DNA of 64,000 nt from Neobacillus mesonae (GCA_023715865.1 JAMBOW010000003.1:186001-250000), one strand, 5' to 3'; shown: positions 53,240 through 62,008, counted from the stretch's first letter. Notes: generated by a model from the letters alone, not told the origin. Made by a program: numbers and translations.

Positions 53240-53428
53240 ATGGCAACGAAAGGTCATAATGAGGTCAAAGAAAGTTTGCGAGAAATGACTCGGATTTTCA
53301 GGCCTAAGGATCCTAAAAAATTCGTGAAGGAGTATGTGAAAAAATACCGGATAACGGGAGGGTATGAAGAGGAACTTACGCTTGTCGTTGAACGCGAGCT
53401 GACCAGACTGAATTCCTCAGTCTCCTGA
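53240..53428 (+). CDS. Small hypothetical basic protein
   Basis: A 62-residue protein, mostly helical and rich in Lys and Glu (EVKESLREMTRIFRPKDPKKFVKEYVKKYRI, then GGYEEELTLVVERELTRL). It begins with ATG seven bases after GGGAGGGAG. No family is recognised. It is followed by a hairpin terminator and then map. Confidence 0.6.
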   Translation: MATKGHNEVKESLREMTRIFRPKDPKKFVKEYVKKYRITGGYEEELTLVVERELTRLNSSVS

Positions 53429-53489
53429 TTCGTCACTATTGTATCACCTACTGTAACTGGCATCAGAATATACTGTTCGAATTTGAATA

Positions 53490-53531
53490 GAACCGCCGCC
53501 TGCTTCAAATGCAGGAGAGGCGGTTTTTTTT
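53490..53531 (+). terminator. Intrinsic terminator
   Basis: AACCGCC and GGCGGTT enclose an inner CCTGC/GCAGG stem, followed by seven T. It lies between the small basic protein gene and map. Confidence 0.82.
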
Positions 53532-53586
53532 GCGTTCTTTTCCGCATATACATGAGTAAGTGCAGAGGGAAGGGGCTGACCTGTAG

Positions 53587-54336
53587 ATGTCTGTGATCCT
53601 GAAGACGAAGGAAGAAATTGCTTATATGAGAGAGGCAGGCCGGATTCTCAAAGCTTGTCATCGTCAAATCGAGGCCAAGCTTCTGCCTGGGATAACGACA
53701 AAGGAGATTGATGAATTCGTTGAAGCCTATTTGGCAGAACACGGGGCAACCCCAGAGCAAAAGGGATACAAGGGTTATCCATACGCCATATGCGCTTCAG
53801 TGAACGATATCGTATGCCACGGTTTCCCTTCTGATGTAAAGCTGAAGGACGGGGATGTAGTTACGATCGATATGGTTGTGAACAAGGATGGCTGGCTTGC
53901 TGATTCTGCCTGGACTTATGCAGTGGGTAAACCGAATCCAAGGACGGCGAAGTTTCTCTCCAGGACGGAAAAGGCGATGTATCGGGGTATTGCAGAGGCT
54001 GTGCCTGGAAAAACGGTAGGTGATATCGGGTATGCGATTGAGAAGAGCGTCAAGCCCTGGCGTTACGGAATCGTGAAGCCGCTGGTTGGCCACGGGATCG
54101 GCCGAAGCATACATGAGGAACCAGACATCTTTCCTAATGGCAGTCCGGGAAGGGGATTAGAGCTGCAGGAGGGAATGGTCATTACGGTCGAACCGGTGCT
54201 TACGATGGGTGCAACCGGGGCTGTATTCTGGGAAGATGACGGGTGGACGATCCGTTCTGCTGACGGCAGTATCGGTGCGCAATATGAACATACGGTCGCC
54301 ATCACAAACGAAGGTCCCGTTTTATTAACAGGCTGA
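53587..54336 (+). CDS. map: Methionine aminopeptidase
   Basis: Removes the N-terminal methionine from nascent proteins. The 249-residue type I enzyme has all five metal ligands expected for the family: Asp95, Asp106, His169, Glu202 and Glu234, plus the catalytic-site histidines His78 and His176. The sequence VGHGIGRSIHEEPDI and MVITVEPVLTMG are diagnostic. There is no N-terminal zinc or SH3-binding extension. The start ATG follows GGAAGGGGCTGACCTGTAG, a rather long spacer. It stands alone rather than in the ribosomal protein cluster, so it may be a second map copy. Confidence 0.95.
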   Translation: MSVILKTKEEIAYMREAGRILKACHRQIEAKLLPGITTKEIDEFVEAYLAEHGATPEQKGYKGYPYAICASVNDIVCHGFPSDVKLKDGDVVTIDMVVNKDGWLADSAWTYAVGKPNPRTAKFLSRTEKAMYRGIAEAVPGKTVGDIGYAIEKSVKPWRYGIVKPLVGHGIGRSIHEEPDIFPNGSPGRGLELQEGMVITVEPVLTMGATGAVFWEDDGWTIRSADGSIGAQYEHTVAITNEGPVLLTG

Positions 54337-54345
54337 ATTGCTTTG

Positions 54346-54380
54346 GTAGAAATACCCGCTCTGAAAAGAACGGGTTTTCT
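54346..54380 (+). terminator. Possible intrinsic terminator after map
   Basis: ACCCG and CGGGT form a short stem around 12 bases, followed by TTTCTTTTG. The stem is short, so confidence is moderate. Confidence 0.5.
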
Positions 54381-54640
54381 TTTGTGGTAAATGATGGATG
54401 AAAATAGAAATGGGATGGAATTTCACCCACTGAGATGGCAAAAAATAGAGATACATTCTATAAAAGATTACTAGGCTCTCTACTAAATTATTTGCACTAA
54501 ACTACATAAAATGACGGATTTAAAAATATACTCGAATCCTACCGTATTATCCGTAATTTGGAAGAAAACAATAGATTATCACTCTTTGTCGGGTCTCTGA
54601 AATCGTTAACAAACACAATAACAGCGCGGTTTTTTGAACT

Positions 54641-54661
54641 TCGTGAACATTCTGTGAACAT
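54641..54661 (+). promoter_or_regulatory. Direct repeat upstream of the cytochrome oxidase promoter
   Basis: GTGAACAT occurs at 54643-54650 and 54654-54661, 11 bases apart (one helical turn), in the longer units TTCGTGAACAT and TCTGTGAACAT. It ends 11 bases before the -35 box. OmpR-family activators such as ResD (reported site TTTGTGAAT) bind such repeats; assignment to ResD is inference. Confidence 0.5.
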
Positions 54662-54672
54662 GTGTCTAAAGA

Positions 54673-54701
54673 TTGACAAAAATAGGGGGTCGACTTATAT
54701 T
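54673..54701 (+). promoter_or_regulatory. Near-consensus promoter of the caa3 oxidase operon
   Basis: TTGACA (54673-54678), 17 bases, TATATT (54696-54701). Transcription would start near 54708, about 110 bases before ctaC. The 290 bases further upstream, back to map, are A/T-rich and hold no gene. Confidence 0.7.
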
Positions 54702-54819
54702 TAATAAGTGATTGTATTAATTTACAGGATTACAACAAAGGTACTAGAGCAGGTAGAATACTCGCTTTTTGGGACCAGATGGTAATCAGCGAAATTGGGA
54801 AAAGTGGGGTAGATAGGTG

Positions 54820-55881
54820 ATGAAAAGGTGGCGGTACGGAAAAAGAATCCTCCTTTTGCTGGCAGCATTCTCCTTGTTTTTGTCCGCTTGCGGCCGTGAG
54901 GATTTATCTGTAATGAAACCGCAGGGTCCCGTAGCACAGGGGCAGCTTGATTTAATGAAGCTTGCAATTACGATTATGATCGTGGTGCTAGTTGTGGTCT
55001 TTGCGATTGCAGCCTATGTACTGATCAAGTTCCGGCGGAAGCCCGGACAGAATGAAATCCCTGAACAGGTGGAAGGTAATCACAAGCTGGAGATCATTTG
55101 GACGGTTATTCCTCTCGTGCTTGTTATTATTTTGGCTGTTCCAACCGTTCAGCAGCTCTCCGCATTAGGCAAGGACTACACCCAAGACGAAAACGCCCTT
55201 CAGGTTAAAGTTACAGCTCATCAGTACTGGTGGGAATTCAGCTATCCTGATCTCGGCGTGACGACCGCACAAGACCTCATTATTCCGACCGATAAGACGA
55301 TTTCTTTTGTACTCGAAAGCAATGACGTTATTCACTCCTTCTGGGTTCCGTCCCTGGCAGGTAAGATTGATACGAACTTTGACGGAACCATTAACAAATT
55401 CCATTTCTCTGCACCGAATGAAGGCGTTTACCGCGGGAAATGCGCAGAGCTGTGCGGACCTTCCCATGCCTATATGGAATTTAAGGTCAAAGCGGTGAGC
55501 GAAGAGGAGTTCGATAACTGGGTTGCCGCAATGCAGGCTCCTGCCGTTCTGCCTGAAGACGAGCAGCTTGCTGAGAAGTTCAAATCTGCATGCCTCAGCT
55601 GCCATGCGGTGGGCGATCAAGGAGGTCCTTTGGGTCCAAACCTGACAGGAATCGGCGGCAGGGAATCTATAGCGAGTATGCTTCTGAACGAACGCGAAGG
55701 TCAGGAGGGTGCTCCTGTAGAGGATAACCTTAAAGAATGGCTTCATGATCCGCAAAAAATCAAACCTGGCAACGAGATGCCGTCTCCGGAAGAGCTTGGG
55801 CTCACCACGGAAGAGGTAGATGCCATTGCCGAGTATTTGGCTGATTATAAGCTGGATTATGAAACCAACAGTGCGGATTGA
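54820..55881 (+). CDS. ctaC: Cytochrome c oxidase (caa3) subunit II with fused cytochrome c
   Basis: A 353-residue lipoprotein subunit that accepts electrons and passes them to subunit I. The signal ends FLSAC (lipobox). Two membrane spans follow (about 45-70 and 90-110), then the CuA cupredoxin domain with His172 (VIHSFWVP) and C208-AEL-C212-GPS-H216-AY-M219, and a C-terminal cytochrome c domain with C258-LS-C261-H262 and Met ligand near the end. This fused cytochrome c is the mark of caa3 oxidases. A GTG lies immediately before the chosen ATG. First gene of ctaCDEFG. Confidence 0.96.
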   Translation: MKRWRYGKRILLLLAAFSLFLSACGREDLSVMKPQGPVAQGQLDLMKLAITIMIVVLVVVFAIAAYVLIKFRRKPGQNEIPEQVEGNHKLEIIWTVIPLVLVIILAVPTVQQLSALGKDYTQDENALQVKVTAHQYWWEFSYPDLGVTTAQDLIIPTDKTISFVLESNDVIHSFWVPSLAGKIDTNFDGTINKFHFSAPNEGVYRGKCAELCGPSHAYMEFKVKAVSEEEFDNWVAAMQAPAVLPEDEQLAEKFKSACLSCHAVGDQGGPLGPNLTGIGGRESIASMLLNEREGQEGAPVEDNLKEWLHDPQKIKPGNEMPSPEELGLTTEEVDAIAEYLADYKLDYETNSAD

Positions 55882-55898
55882 GAAGGAGGTACTTGAAC

Positions 55899-57788
55899 TT
55901 GGCTCACGCTCATACGGTTAAGCGGTATACCGGACTGATGGATTGGCTTACTACCGTTGACCACAAAAAAATCGCGGTTCTATACTTAGCAGCAGGCGGC
56001 TTGTTCTTCGGGATCGGCGGTATTGAAGCGATGCTGATCCGGCTTCAATTGATTATTCCTTACAATGATATGATGAGCACTCAGACTTTTAATGAAATGA
56101 TCACCATGCACGGTACAACAATGATCTTCCTTGGAGTCATGCCGATCATCTTTGCCTTGATGAACGCAGTGATTCCGCTGCAGATTGGGGCGCGGGACGT
56201 AGCGTTTCCTTTTCTGAACTCACTTGGCTTCTGGACGTTTCTGTTCGGAGGACTGCTGCTGAATCTAAGCTGGGTCATGGGCGGTGCTCCAGATGCAGGG
56301 TGGACATCGTATGTTCCGTTGGCAAGTACAGATTACAGTAAAACTCATGGTGTTGACTTTTATACGATCGGACTACAGATTGCAGGTCTTGGTACACTCA
56401 TCGGGGGGATTAACTTCCTTGCTACGATCATTACGATGCGTGCACCGGGCATGTCCTTTATGAGAATGCCGATGTTTGCCTGGACAACGTTTATTACGTC
56501 AGCCATCATCCTGTTTGCGTTTCCGGCTATCACGGTAGGTCTCGTACTTTTAACCTTTGATCGAATTCTAGGTGCTAATTTCTTCGATGTTGCAGGCGGG
56601 GGAAACCCGGTATTGTGGCAGCATATTTTCTGGATCTTCGGTCACCCTGAAGTATATATTCTGATCCTTCCGGCTTTCGGTATTATTTCCGAAGTTATTC
56701 CGACCTTCTCAAGAAAAAGGTTGTTCGGATACAGCTCCATGGTTTTTGCTACAATCCTGATCGCCTTCCTTGGCTTCATGGTTTGGGCGCATCACATGTT
56801 TACAACTGGAATGGGAACGGTAGCAAATGCATTGTTCTCCATCTCAACGATGCTCATAGCAGTACCTACAGGGATTAAAATTTTTAACTGGTTGTTCACA
56901 ATGTGGGGCGGACAGATCAAGTTTAATTCAGCGAATCTTTACGCCATCGGCTTTGTTCCTACCTTCGTCATGGGCGGGGTAACCGGCGTAATGCTTGCTT
57001 CTGCACCGGCGGACTTTCAGTTCCATGATACATATTTTGTTGTTGCACACTTTCACTATGTTATCGTCGGCGGTCTCGTGCTTGGTCTATTCTCAGGACT
57101 GCACTACTGGTGGCCAAAAATGTTCGGCCGGGTACTGGCTGAAGGGCTTGGTAAAGCAACGTTCTGGATGTTCATTATCGGCTTCCATTTAACGTTCTTC
57201 GTTCAGCATTTCCTCGGTCTGATGGGGATGCAGCGCCGGGTCGCAACCTACGCACCGAATCAGGGCTTTGATATGCTGAACTTAATTAGTACCGTTGGTG
57301 CACTTATGATGGGTGTTGGCGTCATTATGTTCCTCGTTAACATCGTGATGACTACGCGGAAACCAGCTGACGCTGCGAATGATCCATGGGAGGATGGACG
57401 TACGCTGGAATGGAGTATTCCTTCTCCTCCGCCTGAGTATAACTTTAAGCAAACACCTCTTGTACGAGGTATTGACGCTTACTGGAAAGAGAAGATGGCA
57501 GGCCATACGGAGATGACGCCGGCTGAACCGGTGGGTCCGATCCATATGCCGTCTCCAACGATCCTGCCATTCTTAATGTCAGTCGGAATCTTTATTGCCG
57601 GACTGGGTCTCATGTTTACAAACGATGATTTTGGAAATGGATTTATGAATTTTATGTTCAATAACTATATCGTTGTCATTATTGGTCTGGTTATTACCTT
57701 TGGTTGTATGATTGCCCGTTCACTCTATGACGACCATGGATGGCATATTGAACCTGAGGAACTGGAAGATAAGGAGGCAAAAGCATGA
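55899..57788 (+). CDS. ctaD: Cytochrome c oxidase (caa3) subunit I
   Basis: The catalytic membrane subunit, 629 residues, which binds heme a, heme a3 and CuB and reduces oxygen while pumping protons. Landmarks are MITMHGTTM (heme a His), IFGHPEVYILILPAFG (CuB His and cross-linked Tyr), WAHHMFTTGM (two CuB His) and VVAHFHYVIVGG (two heme His). About 14 membrane segments are present, more than the minimal 12, as usual for Bacillus CtaD. It starts at TTG 55899, eight bases after AAGGAGGT; the frame opens from 55878. The stop overlaps ctaE. Confidence 0.97.
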   Translation: MAHAHTVKRYTGLMDWLTTVDHKKIAVLYLAAGGLFFGIGGIEAMLIRLQLIIPYNDMMSTQTFNEMITMHGTTMIFLGVMPIIFALMNAVIPLQIGARDVAFPFLNSLGFWTFLFGGLLLNLSWVMGGAPDAGWTSYVPLASTDYSKTHGVDFYTIGLQIAGLGTLIGGINFLATIITMRAPGMSFMRMPMFAWTTFITSAIILFAFPAITVGLVLLTFDRILGANFFDVAGGGNPVLWQHIFWIFGHPEVYILILPAFGIISEVIPTFSRKRLFGYSSMVFATILIAFLGFMVWAHHMFTTGMGTVANALFSISTMLIAVPTGIKIFNWLFTMWGGQIKFNSANLYAIGFVPTFVMGGVTGVMLASAPADFQFHDTYFVVAHFHYVIVGGLVLGLFSGLHYWWPKMFGRVLAEGLGKATFWMFIIGFHLTFFVQHFLGLMGMQRRVATYAPNQGFDMLNLISTVGALMMGVGVIMFLVNIVMTTRKPADAANDPWEDGRTLEWSIPSPPPEYNFKQTPLVRGIDAYWKEKMAGHTEMTPAEPVGPIHMPSPTILPFLMSVGIFIAGLGLMFTNDDFGNGFMNFMFNNYIVVIIGLVITFGCMIARSLYDDHGWHIEPEELEDKEAKA

Positions 57789-58411
57789 CAAACCCTCACG
57801 CTGAAGCTGTAAACGGTCAGCTGCCTCATGAGCCTGAAAAAGCAACCCTTGAAGGGCGCAATAAAATACTCGGGTTTTGGCTCTTCATGGGCGGAGAGGC
57901 TGTTCTGTTCGGTACATTGTTTGCAACCTTCCTTGCGCTTCGAAATCAGACAGTGGATGGACCAACGGCAAATGAATTGTTCCATCTGCCGTTGGTTGCA
58001 GCAGCAACCTTCACCCTATTGGTGAGCAGCTTAACGAGTGTTTTTGCTATACAGGCCATGCATAAGCATAACGTCAAGGCTCTTATCAGCTGGCTGGGCG
58101 TTACCATTCTACTTGGTCTTGTCTTTCTAGGAATTGAAATTTATGAGTTCTACGAATATGTCGTTCATAAGGAATTTGGTATGACGACTAGCGCATTCAG
58201 TTCTGCTTTTTACACGCTGGTCGGCTTCCACGGAGCGCACGTGGCCTTCGGGCTTGGCTGGATTGGTCTACTGATAGGACAGCTTTACAAAAAAGGATTA
58301 ACGGTCGTAACCGCACCGAAAATTTATGTTTCAGCCATCTACTGGCATTTTATCGATGTGGTTTGGGTCTTCATCTTTACGGTCGTATATCTGCTTGGAA
58401 AGGTGGTTTAA
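57785..58411 (+). CDS. ctaE: Cytochrome c oxidase (caa3) subunit III
   Basis: A 208-residue membrane subunit with five spans. KILGFWLFMGGEAVLFGTLFATFLALRNQ is the family's first helix, and FYTLVGFHGAHVAFGLGWI and YWHFIDVVWVFIFTVVYLLG the last two. It stabilises the core complex and proton uptake. The start ATG overlaps the stop of ctaD (ATGA), which implies translational coupling; GGAGGCAAAAGC within ctaD provides the binding site. Confidence 0.96.
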   Translation: MTNPHAEAVNGQLPHEPEKATLEGRNKILGFWLFMGGEAVLFGTLFATFLALRNQTVDGPTANELFHLPLVAAATFTLLVSSLTSVFAIQAMHKHNVKALISWLGVTILLGLVFLGIEIYEFYEYVVHKEFGMTTSAFSSAFYTLVGFHGAHVAFGLGWIGLLIGQLYKKGLTVVTAPKIYVSAIYWHFIDVVWVFIFTVVYLLGKVV

Positions 58412-58414
58412 TCC

Positions 58415-58735
58415 ATGGCGGGTAATAGTCAGTCAAGCTCGGACGGCGTTAAGCATCGTCACCGTCCGGAGGGGCCGGAGAAACACGTTGTCGCGTTCAT
58501 ATTTTCAATTGCTCTTACACTCATTGCATTTGCTGCCGTAGCCGGAGGCGGGATCAATAATACGTTTACGATCGTTATTCTCCTCGTGATGGCTGTGCTT
58601 CAAGTGTTTATTCAGATGGCATATTGGATGCACATGAAGGATAAAGGACATTTTATCCCCATTCTCTTTATGGCATTCGGATTTTTCGTGGCCTTTACGG
58701 CCATTATTACCGCGCTACTTTGGATGTGGTGGTAA
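58415..58735 (+). CDS. ctaF: Cytochrome c oxidase (caa3) subunit IV
   Basis: A 106-residue membrane subunit with three hydrophobic segments and the family motif QVFIQMAYWMHMKDKGH between the second and third. The polar N-terminus (MAGNSQSSSDGVKHRHRPEGPEKH) is longer and more histidine-rich than in some relatives. ATG is three bases after the ctaE stop, with GGAAAGGTGG upstream. A strong terminator-like hairpin follows before ctaG. Confidence 0.93.
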   Translation: MAGNSQSSSDGVKHRHRPEGPEKHVVAFIFSIALTLIAFAAVAGGGINNTFTIVILLVMAVLQVFIQMAYWMHMKDKGHFIPILFMAFGFFVAFTAIITALLWMWW

Positions 58736-58745
58736 GGAAGGCAGG

Positions 58746-58774
58746 AAGGCGGCGAACCATTCGCCGCCTTTTCA
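58746..58774 (+). terminator. Hairpin between ctaF and ctaG
   Basis: AAGGCGGCGAA and TTCGCCGCCTT pair perfectly around CCA, followed by TTC. It probably lowers read-through from ctaCDEF into ctaG. Confidence 0.72.
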
Positions 58775-58836
58775 AATTTTCATAAAGCCATTCATTTACA
58801 TTCATGTGAGGCAAGCGATTGGCAAGGGGGGAAGAC

Positions 58837-59748
58837 ATGCTCGGTCTACAATATTTCAGCTTTAATGATCTCTGGAGTCCGCTTTTTTTGGCACTCATGA
58901 TTATACTTGCAGCGCTCTATTTCGTGCTTATTGGTCCGATTGCTGAGAAGGTAAAAGACAGCAAGAATACGAGGACATCACAAAAGGTCATGTTTTTGTC
59001 CGGGATGTTGATTTTATATATGGCTCAAGGGGGTCCGATCAGCCTGCTGGGTCATACCATGTTTACTTTTCATATGCTCAGTATGGCGTTGTCCTACATT
59101 GTGGCTCCGCCCCTCATCATGAGAGGGATTCCTGCGTGGGTATGGCGCAAAGTGCTGGATTATAAGCCGATCCGCTGGTTTTCCTTTCTTGCCCATCCGA
59201 TTGTAGCTGCACTTTTATTTAACGGATTATTTTCCTTCTACCATATCCCGGTGATCCATGATTATGTCATGCTGAATTTTGCCGTGCATCGGATCTATTA
59301 CATTGTCTTATTCATCACTGCCATGTTGATGTGGGGTTCGCTTGTCCATCCGGTACCGGAAAGGGATAGAGGCTCAGGACTTCATAAACTAGGATTTATC
59401 TTTTTAAACATGGTACTGCTCACACCGGCTTGTGGTCTGATTATTTTCGCGTCGGAGCCGATCTATGAGACATACAGCAACCCTAATGTATGGGCGACGG
59501 CGATGGGGTACTGTGTATCAGATAATACACAGCTGCTGCTCCAGAAATTTGGAGGTCCGTCATACTTTAATTTCTTAACGACCACACAGCAGGACCAACA
59601 GGTCGGCGGGATTGTGATGAAAATGTTTCAGGAGTTGATCTTCGGCGTTATGCTGGCCTACGTATTTTTTCAGTGGTATCGGAAGGAAAACAAGGAAGAT
59701 GACGATCCGATCCCTGCGGTACAGGTGACAGGCAGATCCGAAGCTTAA
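58837..59748 (+). CDS. ctaG: Cytochrome c oxidase assembly factor CtaG (caa3 type)
   Basis: A 303-residue membrane protein with seven spans, required in Bacillus subtilis for formation of active caa3 oxidase, probably by aiding copper insertion. GPISLLGHTMFTFHMLSMALSYIVAPPLIMRGIPAWV holds conserved His and Met residues suited to copper binding, and LMWGSLVHPVPERD is typical. It is not related to the Cox11-type CtaG of proteobacteria. The start is ATG at 58837, five bases after AAGGGGG; the frame opens at a TTG slightly upstream. Confidence 0.94.
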   Translation: MLGLQYFSFNDLWSPLFLALMIILAALYFVLIGPIAEKVKDSKNTRTSQKVMFLSGMLILYMAQGGPISLLGHTMFTFHMLSMALSYIVAPPLIMRGIPAWVWRKVLDYKPIRWFSFLAHPIVAALLFNGLFSFYHIPVIHDYVMLNFAVHRIYYIVLFITAMLMWGSLVHPVPERDRGSGLHKLGFIFLNMVLLTPACGLIIFASEPIYETYSNPNVWATAMGYCVSDNTQLLLQKFGGPSYFNFLTTTQQDQQVGGIVMKMFQELIFGVMLAYVFFQWYRKENKEDDDPIPAVQVTGRSEA

Positions 59749-59801
59749 GCTAGTAAAAGAAGACTGATTCATAGCATGCGAAGACTCGAGGGGGAATCGA
59801 C

Positions 59802-60266
59802 ATGGATTTGGATTTCATGCTGCCTACACTGAGTACTGCCTTTATTGTCATTAGCGCAGTGCTTGTAGGGATTGGATGGTTTCTAATCGCGAAAGGTAAA
59901 AAAGAGGCTCACAAAAAGATGATGATTGCTGGTGCGTGGGCTGCCATTATATTTTTTATCATATATTCGTCCCGTACGTTTATAACAGGGAATACGTCGT
60001 GGGGTGGACCTGATCATCTGAAGCTGTTCTATCAAGTGTTTCTTATATTTCATATTATTATGGCTACTGTTGCTGCAGTGTTTGGCATTACGACACTGGT
60101 CTGGGGCTTCAAGGAGAAGTATGCCAGGCATCGCAGGCTCGGGCGAGTGACATCTATGATCTGGTTTTTTACCGCAATCACGGGAGTTGTGGTCTATACC
60201 TTACTATATGTCATGTATCCGGGTGGACATACGAAGCCGGTCTGGGAAGTTATAATAGGGGCTTAA
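59802..60266 (+). CDS. ctaM: DUF420 protein, cytochrome oxidase assembly factor CtaM-like
   Basis: A 154-residue membrane protein with four or five spans. The family motif is visible: KKEAHKKMMIAGAWAAIIFFIIYSSRTFI and LFYQVFLIFHIIMATVAAVFG, followed by YARHRRLGRVTSMIWFFTAITGVVVYTLLY. DUF420 proteins (YozB/CtaM) are needed for heme-copper oxidase maturation in some Bacillota, and its position after ctaG supports that. The start ATG lies nine bases after GGGGG. A strong inverted repeat follows. Confidence 0.87.
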   Translation: MDLDFMLPTLSTAFIVISAVLVGIGWFLIAKGKKEAHKKMMIAGAWAAIIFFIIYSSRTFITGNTSWGGPDHLKLFYQVFLIFHIIMATVAAVFGITTLVWGFKEKYARHRRLGRVTSMIWFFTAITGVVVYTLLYVMYPGGHTKPVWEVIIGA

Positions 60267-60336
60267 TGGACTTAATCATTTAGGATATGAGTTTTTTATT
60301 AGGTTGATGTTGACGGATCAAAATTCCCCGATAACT

Positions 60337-60376
60337 GCATACCAATAACGCTACTAGCGTTGTTGGTATGCTTTCT
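60337..60376 (+). terminator. Inverted repeat, probable terminator of the cta operon
   Basis: GCATACCAATAACGC and GCGTTGTTGGTATGC pair over 15 bp with one wobble around TACTA, followed by TTTCTTAC. Confidence 0.75.
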
Positions 60377-60395
60377 TACTTACAGGAGGTAAGGA

Positions 60396-60820
60396 ATGCG
60401 TAAATGGACTATGGCCATTTATATGGTAGTGATGGTCTGATCAAGTCATTGGAATCGACAATTCCCAAGGATATGGATGAAGTGCTAATGAAATATATCC
60501 AGGAGAAGGAAGAAGAGCTGGAGCCCTTAACCACTACAGTATTTCTTGAAAAACAAATGACGGGCCGATATATCGCTCACGGACCTCAAATTGCCTTGAT
60601 CAAACAGAGTGGGGTTAAAGTTACCTGACTAGAACTTACAGAGAGAGTACGAAATGATGCCCAGATCGACTTTGACTATCATGGGAGTCTAACTTATGGT
60701 GAGGAGAGCTTGAGACTAACGGGGACCCTTACTGTTTTAAGATCGGGAGGCGGATGGATAGTAAACAACGACGTGTATAACATGGAGGATTTGCTTGATA
60801 TCATCGGCTCTGATTCTTAG
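60396..60820 (+). pseudogene. Disrupted small exported-protein gene (frameshift and in-frame stop)
   Basis: A strong binding site (ACAGGAGGTAAGGA) leads to ATG 60396, which encodes a short basic and hydrophobic start (MRKWTMAIYMVVMV) and then stops. One frame over, a coherent protein begins near 60425 (SDGLIKSLESTIPKDMDEVLMKYI) and runs to a TGA at 60626; the same frame then continues for 63 more codons (LELTERVRNDAQIDFDYHG, later GGGWIVNNDVYNMEDLLDIIG) to TAG at 60818. A single-base indel near 60430 plus a nonsense change would explain this. The reconstructed protein would have about 140 residues, possibly with a signal peptide or membrane anchor. A shorter product (74 residues, ATG 60404) could still be made. 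Family not recognised. Confidence 0.6.
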
Positions 60821-60851
60821 AGGATGGTGCAGCATAGTCAAAAAGCAAGGC

Positions 60852-60882
60852 AAAAAGCGTCCATTCAAGGGCGCTTTTTTTC
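60852..60882. terminator. Bidirectional intrinsic terminator
   Basis: AAAAAGCGTCC and GGGCGCTTTTTTT pair with one wobble around ATTCAA. It lies between the broken gene and the convergent asd. Confidence 0.8.
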
Positions 60883-60896
60883 ATGTAAGAATGCTC

Positions 60897-61940
60897 CTAC
60901 AGCAGTTCCTGCTCCATCAGCGTAAGTGCAATTTGAAGAGAGTTCCATGCGGCTCCTTTCAGCAGATTGTCGGAAACGATCCAGAGATGAAAGCCGTGTG
61001 TAACATCGGGATCCTGCCGGATTCGGCCGACGAATACTTCAGGTCTGCCGGCTGCAGAAAGTGGTGTAGGATAGAGCTGTTCAGCTGGATTATCCTGCAA
61101 AATGACACCTGGCGCATGGGACAGCAGTTCTCGCAGATCTTCAACCGAAGCAGGTGCTGCAAGCTCAATGTACACCGATTCGGAGTGTCCAGTAACGACA
61201 GGGACACGAACGCAGGTAGCAGCCATTTTTAAGCCAGGCAGCTCCATTATTTTCTTGGTTTCGTCCATCATTTTTTGTTCCTCAAAGCTGTAATCATTAC
61301 TTGTGAATACATCAACCTGCGGGAGCACGTTGAAGGCTATTGGGTAATGCCTGGCATCTTTTTTGGCGGGTAAAAGTCTAGCTTCCACTGGTTTTCCTTC
61401 AAGTGTGTCTTTAGCCTGGGTCAACAGCTCAGTAATTGCACCGACTCCGGAGCCTGAAACCGATTGGTACGTAGACACGATAATACGATCAAGACCGTAG
61501 GTGCGGTCAATTGGCGCTAGAGCAGTCACCATTTGGAGTGCAGAGCAGTTCGGTACGGCAATAATGCCCTTATGAGTGTGCAGTGTGTGTGCATTCACCT
61601 CCGGTACGACCAAGGGAACATCCTCCTGCATTCGAAATTCACTCGTATTATCAATGACGACAGCTCCGCTTTGAACGGCATAAGGAACATATTGACGCGA
61701 TATTTCACCTCCGGCACTGAAGAAGGCGATATCGACCCCCTCAAAGCTGTCTTGTGAGAGCTCCTCGCAGCAGATGTTGTGTCCCCGAAACCGGATGGTC
61801 TTGCCCGCTGAACGCGATGAGGTGAGCAGCTTTAAATTACTGATCTCAAAGCTTTGCACCTGCTCAAGTAGCTCTGTAATTTTTTGACCGACCGCTCCGG
61901 TGGCGCCGACAATGGCAACTTGATACGTATTTTTTTTCAT
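60897..61940 (-). CDS. asd: Aspartate-semialdehyde dehydrogenase
   Basis: Reduces aspartyl phosphate to aspartate semialdehyde with NADPH, the branch point to lysine/diaminopimelate, methionine and threonine. The 347-residue protein starts YQVAIVGATGAVGQKITELLEQ (dinucleotide loop), has the catalytic Cys132 in VPNCSALQMV, QSVSGSGVGAITEL and the substrate His/Arg region ATCVRVPVVTGHSESVYIE. The common PNCSTIQ is here PNCSALQ. The frame opens at 62030, but TAAGGAGGACAACTTATCT before ATG 61940 decides the start. It is alone, not in a dap operon, and diverges from a LysR gene, so it may be a regulated second copy. Confidence 0.93.
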   Translation of the reverse strand: MKKNTYQVAIVGATGAVGQKITELLEQVQSFEISNLKLLTSSRSAGKTIRFRGHNICCEELSQDSFEGVDIAFFSAGGEISRQYVPYAVQSGAVVIDNTSEFRMQEDVPLVVPEVNAHTLHTHKGIIAVPNCSALQMVTALAPIDRTYGLDRIIVSTYQSVSGSGVGAITELLTQAKDTLEGKPVEARLLPAKKDARHYPIAFNVLPQVDVFTSNDYSFEEQKMMDETKKIMELPGLKMAATCVRVPVVTGHSESVYIELAAPASVEDLRELLSHAPGVILQDNPAEQLYPTPLSAAGRPEVFVGRIRQDPDVTHGFHLWIVSDNLLKGAAWNSLQIALTLMEQELL

Positions 61941-61986
61941 AGATAAGTTGTCCTCCTTAAGATTGATTTCATTTATTGTAATACAG

Positions 61987-62008
61987 CTGATGATATAATG
62001 ATCATCAG
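61987..62008. promoter_or_regulatory. Palindrome between asd and the LysR gene, likely LysR-family binding site
   Basis: CTGATGAT (61987-61994) and ATCATCAG (62001-62008) are perfect inverted repeats six bases apart in the 116-base divergent gap; the spacer region contains TATAAT on the plus strand (61994-61999), so a protein bound here would control the lysR promoter and could affect asd. Confidence 0.6.

Noticed and set aside
53061-53288. 75-codon open frame before the small basic protein
   Set aside because: No binding site, and it overlaps a gene with a very good one.
60626-60628. TGA as selenocysteine codon
   Set aside because: No selenoprotein family is recognised, no selenium genes are present nearby, and the gene already carries a separate frameshift; decay is the simpler reading.
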